Below are positions 17,806 to 27,205 of a DNA stretch of 64,000 nt, piece after piece. The stretch is taken from assembly GCA_021826035.1 (NCBI GenBank), contig JAKBBE010000004.1, positions 1 to 64,000 on the forward strand, written 5' to 3'. The notes below the pieces were generated by a model that saw only the letters and a list, made by a program, of their open reading frames with translations, was not told the origin of the DNA and ran no database searches. This DNA is from Pseudomonadota bacterium (lineage in GTDB: Bacteria > Pseudomonadota > Gammaproteobacteria > Steroidobacterales > Steroidobacteraceae). Both the position numbers and the translations under genes were made by a program. The number at the start of each line of letters is the position of its first letter. Position 1 is the stretch's first letter.

Positions 17806-19191
17806 CTTGACGGCGGCAATCAGCTCCGAGCCCACTTTCTGCGCATCGCCGTACAGCATGCGCGTGTTGTCTAGATAGAACAGCGCGTTCTCGATGCCGG
17901 AGAATCCCGCGCCCTGGCCGCGCTTGATCACGATCACGTTCTGGGCCCGGTCGGCATTGAGGATCGGCATGCCGTAGATGGGACTGGACTTGTCAGTACG
18001 CGCCACTGGATTGACGACGTCGTTGGCGCCGATGACGAGCGCCGCGTCCGCGGTGTCGAACTCGCCGTTGATTTCTTCCAGATCGCCGATCAGGTCATAG
18101 GGTACGCCCGCCTCGGCGAGCAGCACGTTCATGTGCCCGGGCATGCGGCCGGCCACCGGATGAATGGCGAAGCGCACGGTGACGCCCCGGTCGATCAGCA
18201 GCTGACACAGCTCCCAGATCTTGTGCTGCGCCTGCGCCACCGCCATGCCGTATCCCGGCACGACGATCACTTTTTGCGCGAATGCCAGCATCACCCCGAC
18301 GTCGGAGGCCTCGATGGGCTTGAGGCTGCCGCTGACCTCCCCGCCGCCCGCGGCGCTGCCTTCACCGAACCCGGAGAACAGCACGTTGCCGAGCGAGCGG
18401 TTCATGGCCTTGGCCATCAGCTGCGTCAGCAGCGTGCCGGCCGAGCCGACCACGGTGCCGGCGATGATCATCGCCGCGTTGTGCAGCGCGAAGCCCTCGA
18501 AGGCGACCGCCAGTCCGGTGAGCGCGTTGTACAGCGAAATCACCACCGGCATGTCCGCCCCGCCGATCGGCAGCGTCATGGCGAGGCCGAGCAGCAGCGC
18601 GAAGATCAGCAGACCCGTGACGTACACGCCCGAGCCGCCGGGATGCGCGACCTCGAGCACACCGTGCAGCAGCGCCGCGGCGAGCAGCAGCAGGCTCACG
18701 ATCTGCTGGCCGGGGAAGCGGATGCTGCGCTTGATCAGGCCCTGGAGCTTGGCGAAGGCGATCGCGCTGCCGCTGAAGGACACCGCGCCGATCAACCCGC
18801 CGACGACCGCCAGGGTGGTCCCCACGGCGCCGCCGCTGCCGCCGCGGTACAGCTCCACGGCTGCGATCGAGGCCGCAGCGCCGCCCCCCATGCCGTTGTA
18901 CAGAGCGATCATCTGCGGCATGTTGGTCATGGCGACCCGCTTGCCGCTCCACCAGGCGAGCGCCGCGCCGAGCACGAGGGCCGCGCCGATCAGCGGGTAA
19001 TTGCTCAAGCCCGGATAGGCGAACGTCACAAGCGTCGCCACCAGCATCCCGGCGCCGGCCCAGATGATGCCGCTGCGGGCGCTTACCGGGGAGCTCATGC
19101 GTTTCAGCCCGGTGATGAACAGGACGGCCGTGACGAAATAGCTCGCCTGGATCAGCGAGCCGGCACTCCACGGCGCGGGCGTGGCCGGCAT
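17794..19191 (-). CDS. pntB: NAD(P) transhydrogenase subunit beta
   Basis: Proton-translocating transhydrogenase subunit (465 aa) that binds NADP(H) and forms half of the membrane channel. The N-terminal half holds eight or nine membrane segments (for example LIQASYFVTAVLFITGLKRM, GIIWAGAGMLVATLVTFA); the C-terminal domain III has VVPGYGMAVAQAQHKIWEL, the NADP Rossmann motif, and GANDVVNPVAR. It abuts pntAB directly and is the last gene of a three-gene operon. The enzyme couples the proton gradient to NADPH formation. Confidence 0.96.
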   Translation of the reverse strand: MPATPAPWSAGSLIQASYFVTAVLFITGLKRMSSPVSARSGIIWAGAGMLVATLVTFAYPGLSNYPLIGAALVLGAALAWWSGKRVAMTNMPQMIALYNGMGGGAAASIAAVELYRGGSGGAVGTTLAVVGGLIGAVSFSGSAIAFAKLQGLIKRSIRFPGQQIVSLLLLAAALLHGVLEVAHPGGSGVYVTGLLIFALLLGLAMTLPIGGADMPVVISLYNALTGLAVAFEGFALHNAAMIIAGTVVGSAGTLLTQLMAKAMNRSLGNVLFSGFGEGSAAGGGEVSGSLKPIEASDVGVMLAFAQKVIVVPGYGMAVAQAQHKIWELCQLLIDRGVTVRFAIHPVAGRMPGHMNVLLAEAGVPYDLIGDLEEINGEFDTADAALVIGANDVVNPVARTDKSSPIYGMPILNADRAQNVIVIKRGQGAGFSGIENALFYLDNTRMLYGDAQKVGSELIAAVKALG

Positions 19192-19497
19192 CTAGCGCTC
19201 CCTGGGCGCTGAGCGGGGCGCCTTGCTCGATTTGAACATCTCCAGCATGCGTTCGGTCACGACGTAGCCGCCGACCGCGTTGCCGGCGGCAAGCAGCACG
19301 CCGAAGAAGCCGATGGTCTTCTCCAGCGGAGAGTGTGCGTTGCCGAGTGCGACCATCGCGCCGACCAGCACGATGCCGTGCACGAAGTTCGAGCCGGACA
19401 TCAGCGGGGTGTGCAGAATCACCGGCACCCGCGAGATCACCTCATAGCCGGTGAAGGCCGCGAGCATGAAGATGTAGAGCGCAACGATTCCGGTCAT
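19192..19497 (-). CDS. pntAB: NAD(P) transhydrogenase subunit alpha, membrane part
   Basis: Small membrane subunit (101 aa) with three predicted membrane segments (ALYIFMLAAFTGYEVI, FVHGIVLVGAMVALG, TIGFFGVLLAAGNAVGGYVV) and the conserved HTPLMSGSN turn. In enterobacteria this region is fused to the NAD-binding alpha domain; here it is separate, as in Rhodospirillum-type enzymes. The charged C-terminus (SKAPRSAPRER) is short and cytoplasmic. Placed between pntAA and pntB. Confidence 0.93.
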   Translation of the reverse strand: MTGIVALYIFMLAAFTGYEVISRVPVILHTPLMSGSNFVHGIVLVGAMVALGNAHSPLEKTIGFFGVLLAAGNAVGGYVVTERMLEMFKSSKAPRSAPRER

Positions 19498-19518
19498 GGT
19501 CGTCCCCTCGGCGAGGCT

Positions 19519-20640
19519 TCAGCCCGACAGCGCCTGACGCGTCGGTTCGTGACGGATCTGCCCGCCGTGCGTCAGACAGGCCTTGGCGAAGACCTCGTCT
19601 TCCCAGTCGATGGCGAGTTCCCCCTGCTTGATCGCCGGGGAGAGGATGTTCAGCAGGTTGCGCGCGTACATCTCGCTGGCGTTGTAGGCAAGCTCGGCCG
19701 GCAGATTCACCGGGCCGATGATCTGCACACCCTGATGCACCACCGTCTCCCCGGCCCGCGTCAGCTCGCAGTTGCCGCCCTGCTCGGCGGCCAGATCCAC
19801 GATCACCGACCCGGGCCGCATGCGCTCGGCCGCCGCGCGCGTGATGATCTTCGGTGCCGGCCGCCCAGGGACGGCGGCGGTGCTGATCAGCGCGTCCGCC
19901 GCGGCGATGCGCGCATCGAGAATGTCCTGCTGGCGGCGCTTCTCCTCCTCCGTCAGCTCGCGCGCGTAGCCGCCGGCGCCGTCGGCGCTTACGCCGGTGT
20001 CGACGAATTTCGCGCCGAGTGAACGGACCTGCTCCCGGGTCGCGCCGCGCACGTCGTAGGCTTCGACCACCGCGCCGAGCCGGCGCGCTGTCGCGATCGC
20101 CTGCAGGCCCGCTACGCCGGCGCCGATGACGAGCACCTGGGCGGGCCGGACCGTGCCGGCCGCCGTGGTCAACATGGGCAGGAACTTCTGCAGATGGTTC
20201 GCCGCAATCAGCACGGCCTTGTAGCCGGAAATGGCCGCCTGCGAGGACAGCGCGTCCATCGACTGAGCGCGCGAGATGCGCGGCACCAGCTCCATCGCGA
20301 AACTGGTGATGCCCCGTTCCTGGAGTGCGTGCACTTCCGCATGGCGGGCATAGGGTTGCAGGAAGCCGGCCACCACCGTGCCGGGCTTCAGCGCGTTGAT
20401 TTGCGCGATGTCGAGGGGTTGTACGGTGAGCAGCACCTGCGCCCGCTCGAGCACGCCGGCGCTGTCGGCCCATTCGACACCGCGGTACAGCGCGTCGGGA
20501 AACTGGGCCCGCTCCCCGGCGCCGCGCTCCATGAGAATGCCGGCGCCCAAGCGCATGAATTTCTCGGCCACCTCGGGCACGAGACTGACGCGCGTCTCGC
20601 GGGCGGCGCTCTCGCGCAGCGCGCCGATTGTAATTGGCAT
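19519..20640 (-). CDS. pntAA: NAD(P) transhydrogenase subunit alpha, NAD-binding part
   Basis: Soluble NAD(H)-binding domain I (373 aa), related to alanine dehydrogenase. The ATG at 20640 is preferred over 20670 because an AAGGGG ribosome-binding site lies 6-7 nt before it. Motifs include MPITIGALRESAARETRVSL, SQAAISGYKAVLIAA, the Rossmann loop VLVIGAGVAGLQAIATARRLGA and VDLAAEQGGNCE. First gene of the pnt operon, divergent from the HNH gene. Confidence 0.94.
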   Translation of the reverse strand: MPITIGALRESAARETRVSLVPEVAEKFMRLGAGILMERGAGERAQFPDALYRGVEWADSAGVLERAQVLLTVQPLDIAQINALKPGTVVAGFLQPYARHAEVHALQERGITSFAMELVPRISRAQSMDALSSQAAISGYKAVLIAANHLQKFLPMLTTAAGTVRPAQVLVIGAGVAGLQAIATARRLGAVVEAYDVRGATREQVRSLGAKFVDTGVSADGAGGYARELTEEEKRRQQDILDARIAAADALISTAAVPGRPAPKIITRAAAERMRPGSVIVDLAAEQGGNCELTRAGETVVHQGVQIIGPVNLPAELAYNASEMYARNLLNILSPAIKQGELAIDWEDEVFAKACLTHGGQIRHEPTRQALSG

Positions 20641-20758
20641 CAAAAGCCCCTTCCGACCGGCAAGCGCCACGAACCGAGGCGGCCGGTTCCCATGTTCACT
20701 ACCCTACACGTTGCTACGTTGAACTCAAGCACAATCTTGCCTTATCTTATAACCGGCC

Positions 20759-21433
20759 ATGATGGGCATAGACTTCGAGCGCGCCGATTTCGGCTCGAGC
20801 GATGGCCTGCGGATCACTCCTGCGGGGCCGGTGCGCGGGCTCTCTCAACTTGTGCTGCGAACAGACGTCGCCGGCATGCCTCTGGAGTGGATCGACTACC
20901 GGGAAGCGGCCCGTCTGTACACTCAGGAACAGGTCGCCTATACCTGTGGCAGCCGCCTGTTCACGTTGATCGGCGGCATCAACGCGCTGACCGGCCGGCG
21001 CACGACGCTCGACATCAATTCCATCGTCGCCACGATCGGCCACACCGGCAATCCCGGCAGCACCCGGCACGACTACGTGCCGCCCTTGAACAACCAGACG
21101 CTCTTTCGGCGCGATGCGCACATCTGCATGTACTGCGGCCAGCGGTTCGGGACCCGGGATCTGTCCCGCGATCATGTGCGCCCGTTCAGCCAAGGCGGCA
21201 TCGACGTCTGGAACAACGTGGTGACCGCATGCCGCCGTTGCAACAACCAGAAGGCCTCACGTACCCCGGAGCAGGCCAAGATGCAGCTGGTCGCCGTGCC
21301 GTTCACGCCGACCTATGCGGAGTACATCTTTCTGAAGGGCCGGCGCGTGCTCGCCGACCAGATGGAGTACCTGCTGGCGCATTTCCCGCGGACCAGTCCG
21401 CTGCATGATCGCATTCAACGCTGGCTGAGCTGA
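20759..21433 (+). CDS. HNH endonuclease family protein
   Basis: Predicted nuclease of 224 aa. The first 110 residues are family-specific (GSRLFTLIGGINALTGRRT). The HNH core follows: CMYCGQRF as first zinc pair, LSRDHVRPFSQGG with the catalytic DH, the Asn in VWNN, and ACRRCNNQK as the second zinc pair. The ATG at 20759 is followed by a second ATG at 20762; a TATAAC about 6 nt upstream could give a nearly leaderless transcript. The 5'-3' exonuclease gene starts 50 nt downstream. Such single-domain HNH proteins are widespread in proteobacterial chromosomes; the substrate is not known. Confidence 0.85.
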   Translation: MMGIDFERADFGSSDGLRITPAGPVRGLSQLVLRTDVAGMPLEWIDYREAARLYTQEQVAYTCGSRLFTLIGGINALTGRRTTLDINSIVATIGHTGNPGSTRHDYVPPLNNQTLFRRDAHICMYCGQRFGTRDLSRDHVRPFSQGGIDVWNNVVTACRRCNNQKASRTPEQAKMQLVAVPFTPTYAEYIFLKGRRVLADQMEYLLAHFPRTSPLHDRIQRWLS

Positions 21434-21482
21434 GTCCCGCCGGGGCTGACCCCGGGGTACGCCGCTGACGGAGCCGCTGATT

Positions 21483-22379
21483 TTGCTATACCTCATCGAC
21501 GGCTCGGTCTATGTTTTCCGCGCCTATCATTCGCAACTGCCCGAGATGCTCGACGCCGAGGGGCGCCCGGTACATGCGGTGTTCGGTTTCGCCCGCTTTA
21601 TCGGGGATCTGCTTGAGCGGACGCGGCCGCAGTTCGTCGCGGTCGCTTTCGATCGGCGTCTCGCCACCTCCTACCGCAACGAGATCTACCCGGCGTACAA
21701 GGCCAACCGTGAACCGGCGCCGCCGGACCTGGCCGTGCAGTTCGAGTACTGCCGTGAGCTGTGTGCGCGGCTCGGTCTGGCGGTATTCGTCGATTCGCAT
21801 TATGAGGCCGACGATGTCATCGGTACTCTGGCGCGCCAGATGCGCATGCAGGGTATCCGCTCGGCGTTCATCACCCGCGACAAGGATCTGGCGCAGCTGG
21901 TGCGCGACGGGGATCTGTACTGGGACTTCGGGGCACGCGGGCAGCTCGGCTACCGTGACGTCGAGCGGCATTTCGGCGTCGCTCCGGAGCGATTTGCCGA
22001 CTATCTGGCGCTCACCGGTGACACGTCGGACAACATTCCGGGTGTCCCGGGGATCGGCCCGAAGACCGCCGCGGCGCTGATGCGTGCTTTCGGCTCCATC
22101 GATGAGCTGTATGCCAGCCTCGGACGAGTCGCCACGCTCGGCCTGCGTGGTGCACGCGAGTTGCGCGAGCGGCTTCATGAGCATCGCGAGGCGGTCTATC
22201 TGGCGCGCCGCCTGACACGCATTGTGTGTGACATGCCGCTGGAGGCGAGTCCCGAGCAGCTGCGCCCGCGCGTACCGGATCTGCAGGCCCTCGGCACGCT
22301 CTACGACCGGCTCGGCTTCGGGCCGCTGCTGCGTCGTCAGGGCGAGCGGCTCGCGGGGCTCGCCGTGCCGAGTGGCTGA
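21483..22379 (+). CDS. Stand-alone 5'-3' exonuclease (Pol I N-terminal / FEN family)
   Basis: Flap-endonuclease-like protein of 298 aa resembling the N-terminal domain of DNA polymerase I without polymerase. Starts with TTG at 21483 (MLYLIDGSVYVFRAYHSQL). Acidic metal-binding residues are seen in AVAFDRRL, YEADDVIGTLA and FITRDKDLAQLV; the helix-three-turn-helix DNA-binding part is TGDTSDNIPGVPGIGPKTAA. It probably removes 5' flaps or RNA primers, supplementing polA. It follows the HNH gene on the same strand. The last 40 residues are diverged. Confidence 0.9.
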   Translation: MLYLIDGSVYVFRAYHSQLPEMLDAEGRPVHAVFGFARFIGDLLERTRPQFVAVAFDRRLATSYRNEIYPAYKANREPAPPDLAVQFEYCRELCARLGLAVFVDSHYEADDVIGTLARQMRMQGIRSAFITRDKDLAQLVRDGDLYWDFGARGQLGYRDVERHFGVAPERFADYLALTGDTSDNIPGVPGIGPKTAAALMRAFGSIDELYASLGRVATLGLRGARELRERLHEHREAVYLARRLTRIVCDMPLEASPEQLRPRVPDLQALGTLYDRLGFGPLLRRQGERLAGLAVPSG

Positions 22380-22468
22380 GCCGACGCAGGTGACATTGGT
22401 CTGGCAGGAATTCGCGCGGGCTTCGGCTATGCTCGGTGCTCACGTCACAAGAACCAGCGGGGGTTACC

Positions 22469-24817
22469 ATGGCGACCAAGAACATCGTGTCCGTCCTGCA
22501 GGAGGAGCGCGTCTTCCCGCCGCCTGCGCAGTTCAGTGCGCGCGCGCGGCTGAAGCCGGCGGATCTCGAGGCTTTGCACCGCCACGCGCAGACCGACTAC
22601 ACCGGCTTCTGGGCACAGCTGGCCCGCGAGCATCTCGTGTGGCACAAGCCGTTCACGGTCACCCTCGATGAGCAGAACGCGCCCAATTTCCGCTGGTTCA
22701 CCGACGGCGAGCTCAACGTCTCGTTCAACTGCCTCGATGTGCACCTTGCCGACCGTGGTCACAAACCGGCCATCATCTTCGAGGGCGAGCCGGGCGATGT
22801 GCGGCGGATCAGTTATCAGGAACTGCACGGCGAGGTCTGCCGCTTCGCCAACACGCTGAAATCGCTCGGCGTGCAGCGCGGGGACCGTGTGGCGATTTAC
22901 ATGCCGCTCGTGCCCGAGATCATTGTGGCGATGCACGCGTGTAACCGCATCGGTGCGATCCACTCGGTGGTGTTCGGTGGCTTCTCCGCCCCGGCGCTGA
23001 AGGAGCGGATCGAGGACACTGGCGCGAAAGTACTTATCACCGCCGATGGCGGCTGGCGTGGCGGACATGCCATCGAGCTGAAGGCGGCCGCGGACAAGGC
23101 GCTCGCGGCCGGCTGCCCGAGCATCAAGCATGTCGTGGTGTTGCAGCGGACCGCTCATGCCATCTCGATGGAGCCGGGCCGCGACCTGTGGTGGCATGAG
23201 GCGATCGCCGGGCGCTCCCCGGTGTGCGAGCCCGAGTGGGTCGACGCAGAGCACCCGCTGTACCTGCTGTACACCTCCGGCTCAACGGGCAAGCCCAAGG
23301 GCATCCAGCACTCGAGCGCCGGTTATCTGCTCGGGGCGAAGCTCACCACCGAGTGGGTGTTCGATCTGCGCGAGCAAGACGTATTCTGGTGCACCGCGGA
23401 TGCCGGCTGGGTCACCGGGCACAGTTATCTCGCCTACGGACCACTGGCCGCCGGCGCCACCGTCGTGATGTACGAGGGTGGGCCGACCTATCCGGATGGT
23501 GGCCGTTTCTGGAAGATCTGCCAGGATCACGGGGTGAGCGTGTTCTACACCGCCCCGACGGCGATCCGTGCACTGATGAAGCTCGGTGACGAGGTGCCTT
23601 CGGGTTACGACCTGTCGCGGCTACGCCTGCTCGGCAGCGTCGGGGAGCCGATCAATCCCGAAGCCTGGATGTGGTACCACCGGGTCATCGGCGGTGGCCG
23701 CTGTCCGATCGTTGACACCTGGTGGCAGACCGAGACCGGCGCGATCATGCTCTCGCCGCTGCCCGGAATCACCCCGACCAAGCCCGGTTCATGCACGCTG
23801 CCGCTGCCGGGGATCGAGGCGGAGATCGTCGACGATCGCGGTGCGCCGGTGACCCGGGCTGATGCCGGCGGGTATTTGGTCATTAAGAAGCCCTGGCCGT
23901 CGATGCTGCGCACCATCTGGCGCAACAACGACCGCTACCTGGCCGCCTACTGGGAGAAGTTCCGCAACCGGTACTACGTCGCCGGAGACAGTGCGCATCG
24001 CGACAAGGACGGGTATTTCTGGATCATGGGGCGCATCGATGATGTGCTGAACGTGGCCGGCCATCGCCTCGGCACCATGGAGATCGAGTCAGCGCTCGTG
24101 GCCCATCCGCGCGTCGCCGAGGCGGCCGTGGTCGGCAAGCCACATGAGGTCAAGGGCGAGTCGGTGTTCGCCTACGTGGTCTGCCGAGGCGCCCGGCCAA
24201 AGGGCGATGCGGCGCGCCTGGTGCAGGAGCTGCGCGATTGGGTCGGGCAGCAGCTCGGCGCCATCGCCAAGCCGGATGAGATCCGTTTCGCGGATAACCT
24301 GCCGAAGACCCGCTCCGGGAAGATCATGCGCCGGCTGCTGCGCGCCATCGCGCGCGGCGAGGATATTGCACAGGACGTCTCGACACTGGAGAACCCGGCG
24401 ATCCTCGATCAGCTGCGCGGTGCGGATGAGGGGGCGGCGCCTGCGGCGCGAGCCAAACGACCGGCGCGAGCACCGGCGACACCCGACCGATCTGTAGCAC
24501 GGCCCCGCAAGACGGCCGCGAAGAAACGCGCCCGGTCCGCAACGGCCCAATCCCGTGCGGCGCAGCCCGCCCTGCGGCGGGCTGCGGCAGTCCCGGCGGC
24601 CGCACGCCGCCCGAAGACCAAGGCCGTGAAGCGCAAGCCGGTGGCGGCCAAGACCACCAAAGTCGCCAAGACCGTCCGGGTTCGGTCCCGCAAGGCGGTG
24701 CAGAAGAAGACCGTCAAGTCCGGCCGGATCGCCGGCCGCCGGCCGGCGCCCAAGCGCAAGAGCGCGCGTCGGGCGGCCGTGCGTCGCACGACGCGTACCG
24801 GCGGGCGGCGCCGCTGA
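22469..24817 (+). CDS. acsA: Acetyl-CoA synthetase with basic histone-H1-like C-terminal extension
   Basis: AMP-forming acetate:CoA ligase of 782 aa; the usual length is about 650. The ATG at 22469 gives [18 protein letters not shown]. Catalytic motifs: [41 protein letters not shown], and [15 protein letters not shown] with K618, the lysine acetylated in other Acs enzymes. The normal Acs sequence ends near residue 651 ([11 protein letters not shown]); residues 652-782 are a Lys/Arg/Ala/Pro-rich tail with about 46 basic residues of 131, containing repeats such as [10 protein letters not shown] and [11 protein letters not shown]. The tail looks like bacterial histone-H1/AlgP-type C-termini. There is no stop or frame break at the junction (24421). 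The core assignment is firm; the function of the tail is unknown. Confidence 0.95.
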   Translation: MATKNIVSVLQEERVFPPPAQFSARARLKPADLEALHRHAQTDYTGFWAQLAREHLVWHKPFTVTLDEQNAPNFRWFTDGELNVSFNCLDVHLADRGHKPAIIFEGEPGDVRRISYQELHGEVCRFANTLKSLGVQRGDRVAIYMPLVPEIIVAMHACNRIGAIHSVVFGGFSAPALKERIEDTGAKVLITADGGWRGGHAIELKAAADKALAAGCPSIKHVVVLQRTAHAISMEPGRDLWWHEAIAGRSPVCEPEWVDAEHPLYLLYTSGSTGKPKGIQHSSAGYLLGAKLTTEWVFDLREQDVFWCTADAGWVTGHSYLAYGPLAAGATVVMYEGGPTYPDGGRFWKICQDHGVSVFYTAPTAIRALMKLGDEVPSGYDLSRLRLLGSVGEPINPEAWMWYHRVIGGGRCPIVDTWWQTETGAIMLSPLPGITPTKPGSCTLPLPGIEAEIVDDRGAPVTRADAGGYLVIKKPWPSMLRTIWRNNDRYLAAYWEKFRNRYYVAGDSAHRDKDGYFWIMGRIDDVLNVAGHRLGTMEIESALVAHPRVAEAAVVGKPHEVKGESVFAYVVCRGARPKGDAARLVQELRDWVGQQLGAIAKPDEIRFADNLPKTRSGKIMRRLLRAIARGEDIAQDVSTLENPAILDQLRGADEGAAPAARAKRPARAPATPDRSVARPRKTAAKKRARSATAQSRAAQPALRRAAAVPAAARRPKTKAVKRKPVAAKTTKVAKTVRVRSRKAVQKKTVKSGRIAGRRPAPKRKSARRAAVRRTTRTGGRRR

Positions 24818-24833
24818 GGCGGGCGCCCTCAGG

Positions 24834-25130
24834 TCACGGCGAGCGGTGGCTGAGCGGCTCGTAGCGCCGCTCGCCCGTGACCGGGTCGTACAGGACCTCG
24901 AACGGCTCGCCGGTGGCGGGATCTTCAAAACGCTCGCCCGTCGCCTGCCAGCGGGCCACGGGCGGGGCCGGCTTGCGATAGCGCCAGCGCTCGAAAGCCG
25001 TCGCGAGCAGACCCACGGTCCCGAGTATGAGCAGCGGGAGGCCGTGCCCGGATTTCACCGTCAGCAGTTCGATCGCGCCAGCCACGAGCGCAAGCGCCGA
25101 GACCGCCAGGAAGGCGGTGCGCAGTCTCAC
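24834..25130 (-). CDS. Small two-helix membrane protein, unknown function
   Basis: Protein of 98 aa starting with GTG at 25130, which overlaps the stop of the YbjQ gene as GTGA. Two hydrophobic segments (TAFLAVSALALVAGAIELL and LPLLILGTVGLLATAFERW) are followed by a soluble tail with two similar turns, FEDPATGEPFEVLYDP and VTGERRYEPL. No family recognised. Coupling to ybjQ suggests a shared role in the envelope. Confidence 0.6.
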   Translation of the reverse strand: MRLRTAFLAVSALALVAGAIELLTVKSGHGLPLLILGTVGLLATAFERWRYRKPAPPVARWQATGERFEDPATGEPFEVLYDPVTGERRYEPLSHRSP

Positions 25131-25450
25131 CCGGCCGGCTCGATGACCACGGCGGTGCCGTAGGCAACGATCTCGCTCATGGTCTGGCCGATCTCCGAGG
25201 AGTCGAATCGCATCATCACTACGGCGTTGGCCTGCATCAGCGTGGCGTTCTTCACCATGCGGTCGACGGCGTGGCGGCGGGCCTCCTCAAGCAGTTGGGT
25301 GTACTCGGAGATCTCCCCGCCGGCGATCGAGCGCAGGCCGGCCATCAGATTGCCGGCCAGGCCACGGCTGCGTACCACGACGCCGAACACTTGGCCCTTG
25401 ACCGCTGTGACTCGGTAGCCCGGGACGTTTTCGGTGGTGACGATGAGCAT
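25127..25450 (-). CDS. YbjQ/UPF0145 family protein
   Basis: Conserved protein of 107 aa forming a homo-oligomer in known structures of the family, with no assigned function. The start at 25450 has an AGGAGA ribosome-binding site 7 nt before it and gives MLIVTTENVPGYRVTAVKG; a longer ORF start at 25567 lacks support. Family motifs: GVVVRSRGLAGNLMAGLRS, GGEISEYTQLLEEAR, ANAVVMMRFDSSEI and the C-terminal AYGTAVVI. The next gene overlaps its stop. Confidence 0.88.
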   Translation of the reverse strand: MLIVTTENVPGYRVTAVKGQVFGVVVRSRGLAGNLMAGLRSIAGGEISEYTQLLEEARRHAVDRMVKNATLMQANAVVMMRFDSSEIGQTMSEIVAYGTAVVIEPAG

Positions 25451-25662
25451 CGTGCTGTCTCCTGGGTGGGGCGCAGGTGCCCACCGGATCATGGTAGCAC
25501 CGTGCTCAAGGGGTGCGCGGGTCGCGCGAAATTGCATATCTGCGGCAGAAATGACCCCTAGTGCCACGGCCCGTGCCCGCCTAAGGTCATGGTCACCCCC
25601 CAGCCGGGGGCGCTCGCCGGGCCCCCTGCCGGGGAGTCAGGCGGGACGGAGGCGCGGCGCTC

Positions 25663-26022
25663 ATGGGCGAGATCATCCGGGTCGGCTTTGAACCTGAACG
25701 GGACTGGGAGCAGGCGCGCGTCCAATGGGCCGAGGGCCTGGCGGCGGTCGGCGCGTTGTTCGGTGACGACGAGGCGCTGATGCGCGCCAAGGCCGAGTGT
25801 CTGTATCAGACCGTGCGGCGGATCGTGGAAGGGATCCCGGCGGTGCGTGTGGCCGCGACCGTGCCGGACGATTTGCCCGGAGAATACGTACCCATGCTCA
25901 CCGCCGCGCTGCGCGATGCGGCGCTGAAGGGCATCGAGGCGAGCACCTGTCACGCAGTGCGGGTGCTCACGGCGGCCATCTATGACCTGTGCACCTCGAA
26001 GCTGCGCCGCAAGCCGTCCTGA
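25663..26022 (+). CDS. Conserved hypothetical protein, helical
   Basis: Protein of 119 aa, mostly helical by composition (EQARVQWAEGLAAVGALFGD, KAECLYQTVRRIVEGIP, LRDAALKGIEASTCHAV). No signal peptide, membrane segment or known motif. It stands alone on the plus strand, ending 4 nt before the end of the convergent YceI gene. Codon use is like its neighbours. Function unknown; that it is a gene is supported by typical composition and lack of competing frames. Confidence 0.55.
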   Translation: MGEIIRVGFEPERDWEQARVQWAEGLAAVGALFGDDEALMRAKAECLYQTVRRIVEGIPAVRVAATVPDDLPGEYVPMLTAALRDAALKGIEASTCHAVRVLTAAIYDLCTSKLRRKPS

Positions 26023-26026
26023 GGCC

Positions 26027-26593
26027 TCAGTGCACCGCCGGCACCATGCGCAGCGCGAAGCGCACCGTCACCGGGTTGCCCAGCCACTCGGTGGCGCGCC
26101 ACTCACCCTGACCGATGCCGAATGCGAGCCGATCAATCACGGTCTTGCCCTGCAGTTCTGCGCTGCCGCCGCGCGGCTGCCAGGTGAAAGCAATGGACAC
26201 CGTGCGAGTGACCCCACGCAGCGTGAGCGGCCCGGTGGCGATGAAGCCGTTCGCTGTCCTCTGCAGCCGCGTTGCGGTGAAGCGCGCCTGCGGGTAGCGC
26301 GCCACGTCAAAGAACTGCGCGCCACCGAGCAGCGTGTTGCGCTGTGCGTCGTGGGTATCGAACGAATGCATGTCGATCACGACCGTGAGTGCCTTGGCAT
26401 GCGGATCGAACTGCACCGAGAACGATTTGAACACGCCATGATTTGCCGCGCCGGCCTGAGTGAACGTGTAGCTGAGCGTGCTGTGTGCCAGGTTCAAGAC
26501 GTAGTCCGGGCCGCTGGCGGCGGCGTGCGCCGCACCGGCGACGAGGAGGGCGAACGAGGATAGGGTGAGCCGGGCGAGGCGGGACGTCAGCAT
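26027..26593 (-). CDS. YceI-family periplasmic lipid-binding protein
   Basis: Secreted protein of 188 aa: signal peptide ending SSFALLVAGAAHA, then the lipocalin-like YceI barrel (YVLNLAHSTLSYTF at the start, VVIDMHSFDTHDAQRN, FDVARYPQARFTATR, ATGPLTLRGVTRTVSI). The family binds isoprenoids or other amphiphiles in the periplasm. It follows the cytochrome b561 gene by 3 nt; this b561-YceI pairing is common and suggests a quinone- or isoprenoid-linked redox role. Confidence 0.9.
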   Translation of the reverse strand: MLTSRLARLTLSSFALLVAGAAHAAASGPDYVLNLAHSTLSYTFTQAGAANHGVFKSFSVQFDPHAKALTVVIDMHSFDTHDAQRNTLLGGAQFFDVARYPQARFTATRLQRTANGFIATGPLTLRGVTRTVSIAFTWQPRGGSAELQGKTVIDRLAFGIGQGEWRATEWLGNPVTVRFALRMVPAVH

Positions 26594-26596
26594 TTG

Positions 26597-27166
26597 TTAC
26601 TCCTTGCGGGTGAGCGCGGCGTGCGCGCCGGGTAGCATGCGCCGCAGCGTATCGTCCTTCAGGACGAAATGATGTTTGATCGCCGCGGCGATATGCAGCA
26701 CGAGAATCAGGCCGAGTGCGATCGCCAGTAGCACGTGCACGCGCACCATCGCGTGGTAGAGCGTCGCGCTGCGTCTCACCAGATTCGGCAGTTGAAACAG
26801 ATTGAACCAACTGACCGGAAAGCCCCGTGCCGAGGACATGATCCAGCCGGTCAGCGGCAGGGCGATCATCAGGACATACAGTGCGGTGTGCGTGACGCGC
26901 GCGAGCACCCGCTCATAAGGCTTCAGAGTGCCCGGGAGTTCGGGCGATGGATTCAGCGCGCGCCATGTCAGACGCACCAACGCCAGGGCGAGGATGGTGA
27001 TGCCGAGCGACTTGTGGCGCGCTAGCGTGACCAGCTTGGTCATGCTGAGCGGCAGTGCGGTACCGATCAGACCAAGCGCGATCTGCACCCCGATCAGGAC
27101 GGCGATCAGCCAGTGCAGCAGTTGGGTGAGCGCCCCCCAGCGGGTGCGCGTGTTTCGCAGCATCAC
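26597..27166 (-). CDS. Cytochrome b561 family membrane protein
   Basis: Diheme b-type cytochrome of 189 aa with four membrane segments. Heme-ligand histidines are visible in TQLLHWLIAVLIGVQ, LARHKSLGITILAL, the VTHTALYVLMIALPLTGW segment and VRVHVLLAIALGLILVLHIAAAIKH. Start at 27166 or the adjacent ATG at 27163. Forms a two-gene unit with the YceI gene. Such proteins move electrons between quinol and periplasmic acceptors. A second b561 gene occurs at 55988. Confidence 0.9.
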   Translation of the reverse strand: MMLRNTRTRWGALTQLLHWLIAVLIGVQIALGLIGTALPLSMTKLVTLARHKSLGITILALALVRLTWRALNPSPELPGTLKPYERVLARVTHTALYVLMIALPLTGWIMSSARGFPVSWFNLFQLPNLVRRSATLYHAMVRVHVLLAIALGLILVLHIAAAIKHHFVLKDDTLRRMLPGAHAALTRKE

Positions 27167-27205
27167 ACCGTGAGCTTAGAGCAGTCGGCGCTCCCTGGGG
27201 AGTGG

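Noticed and set aside
22396..22415. Sigma-54-like promoter upstream of acsA (TGGCAG...)
   Set aside because: The GG and GC elements are not at the required 10-nt spacing, so the match to the -24/-12 consensus fails.
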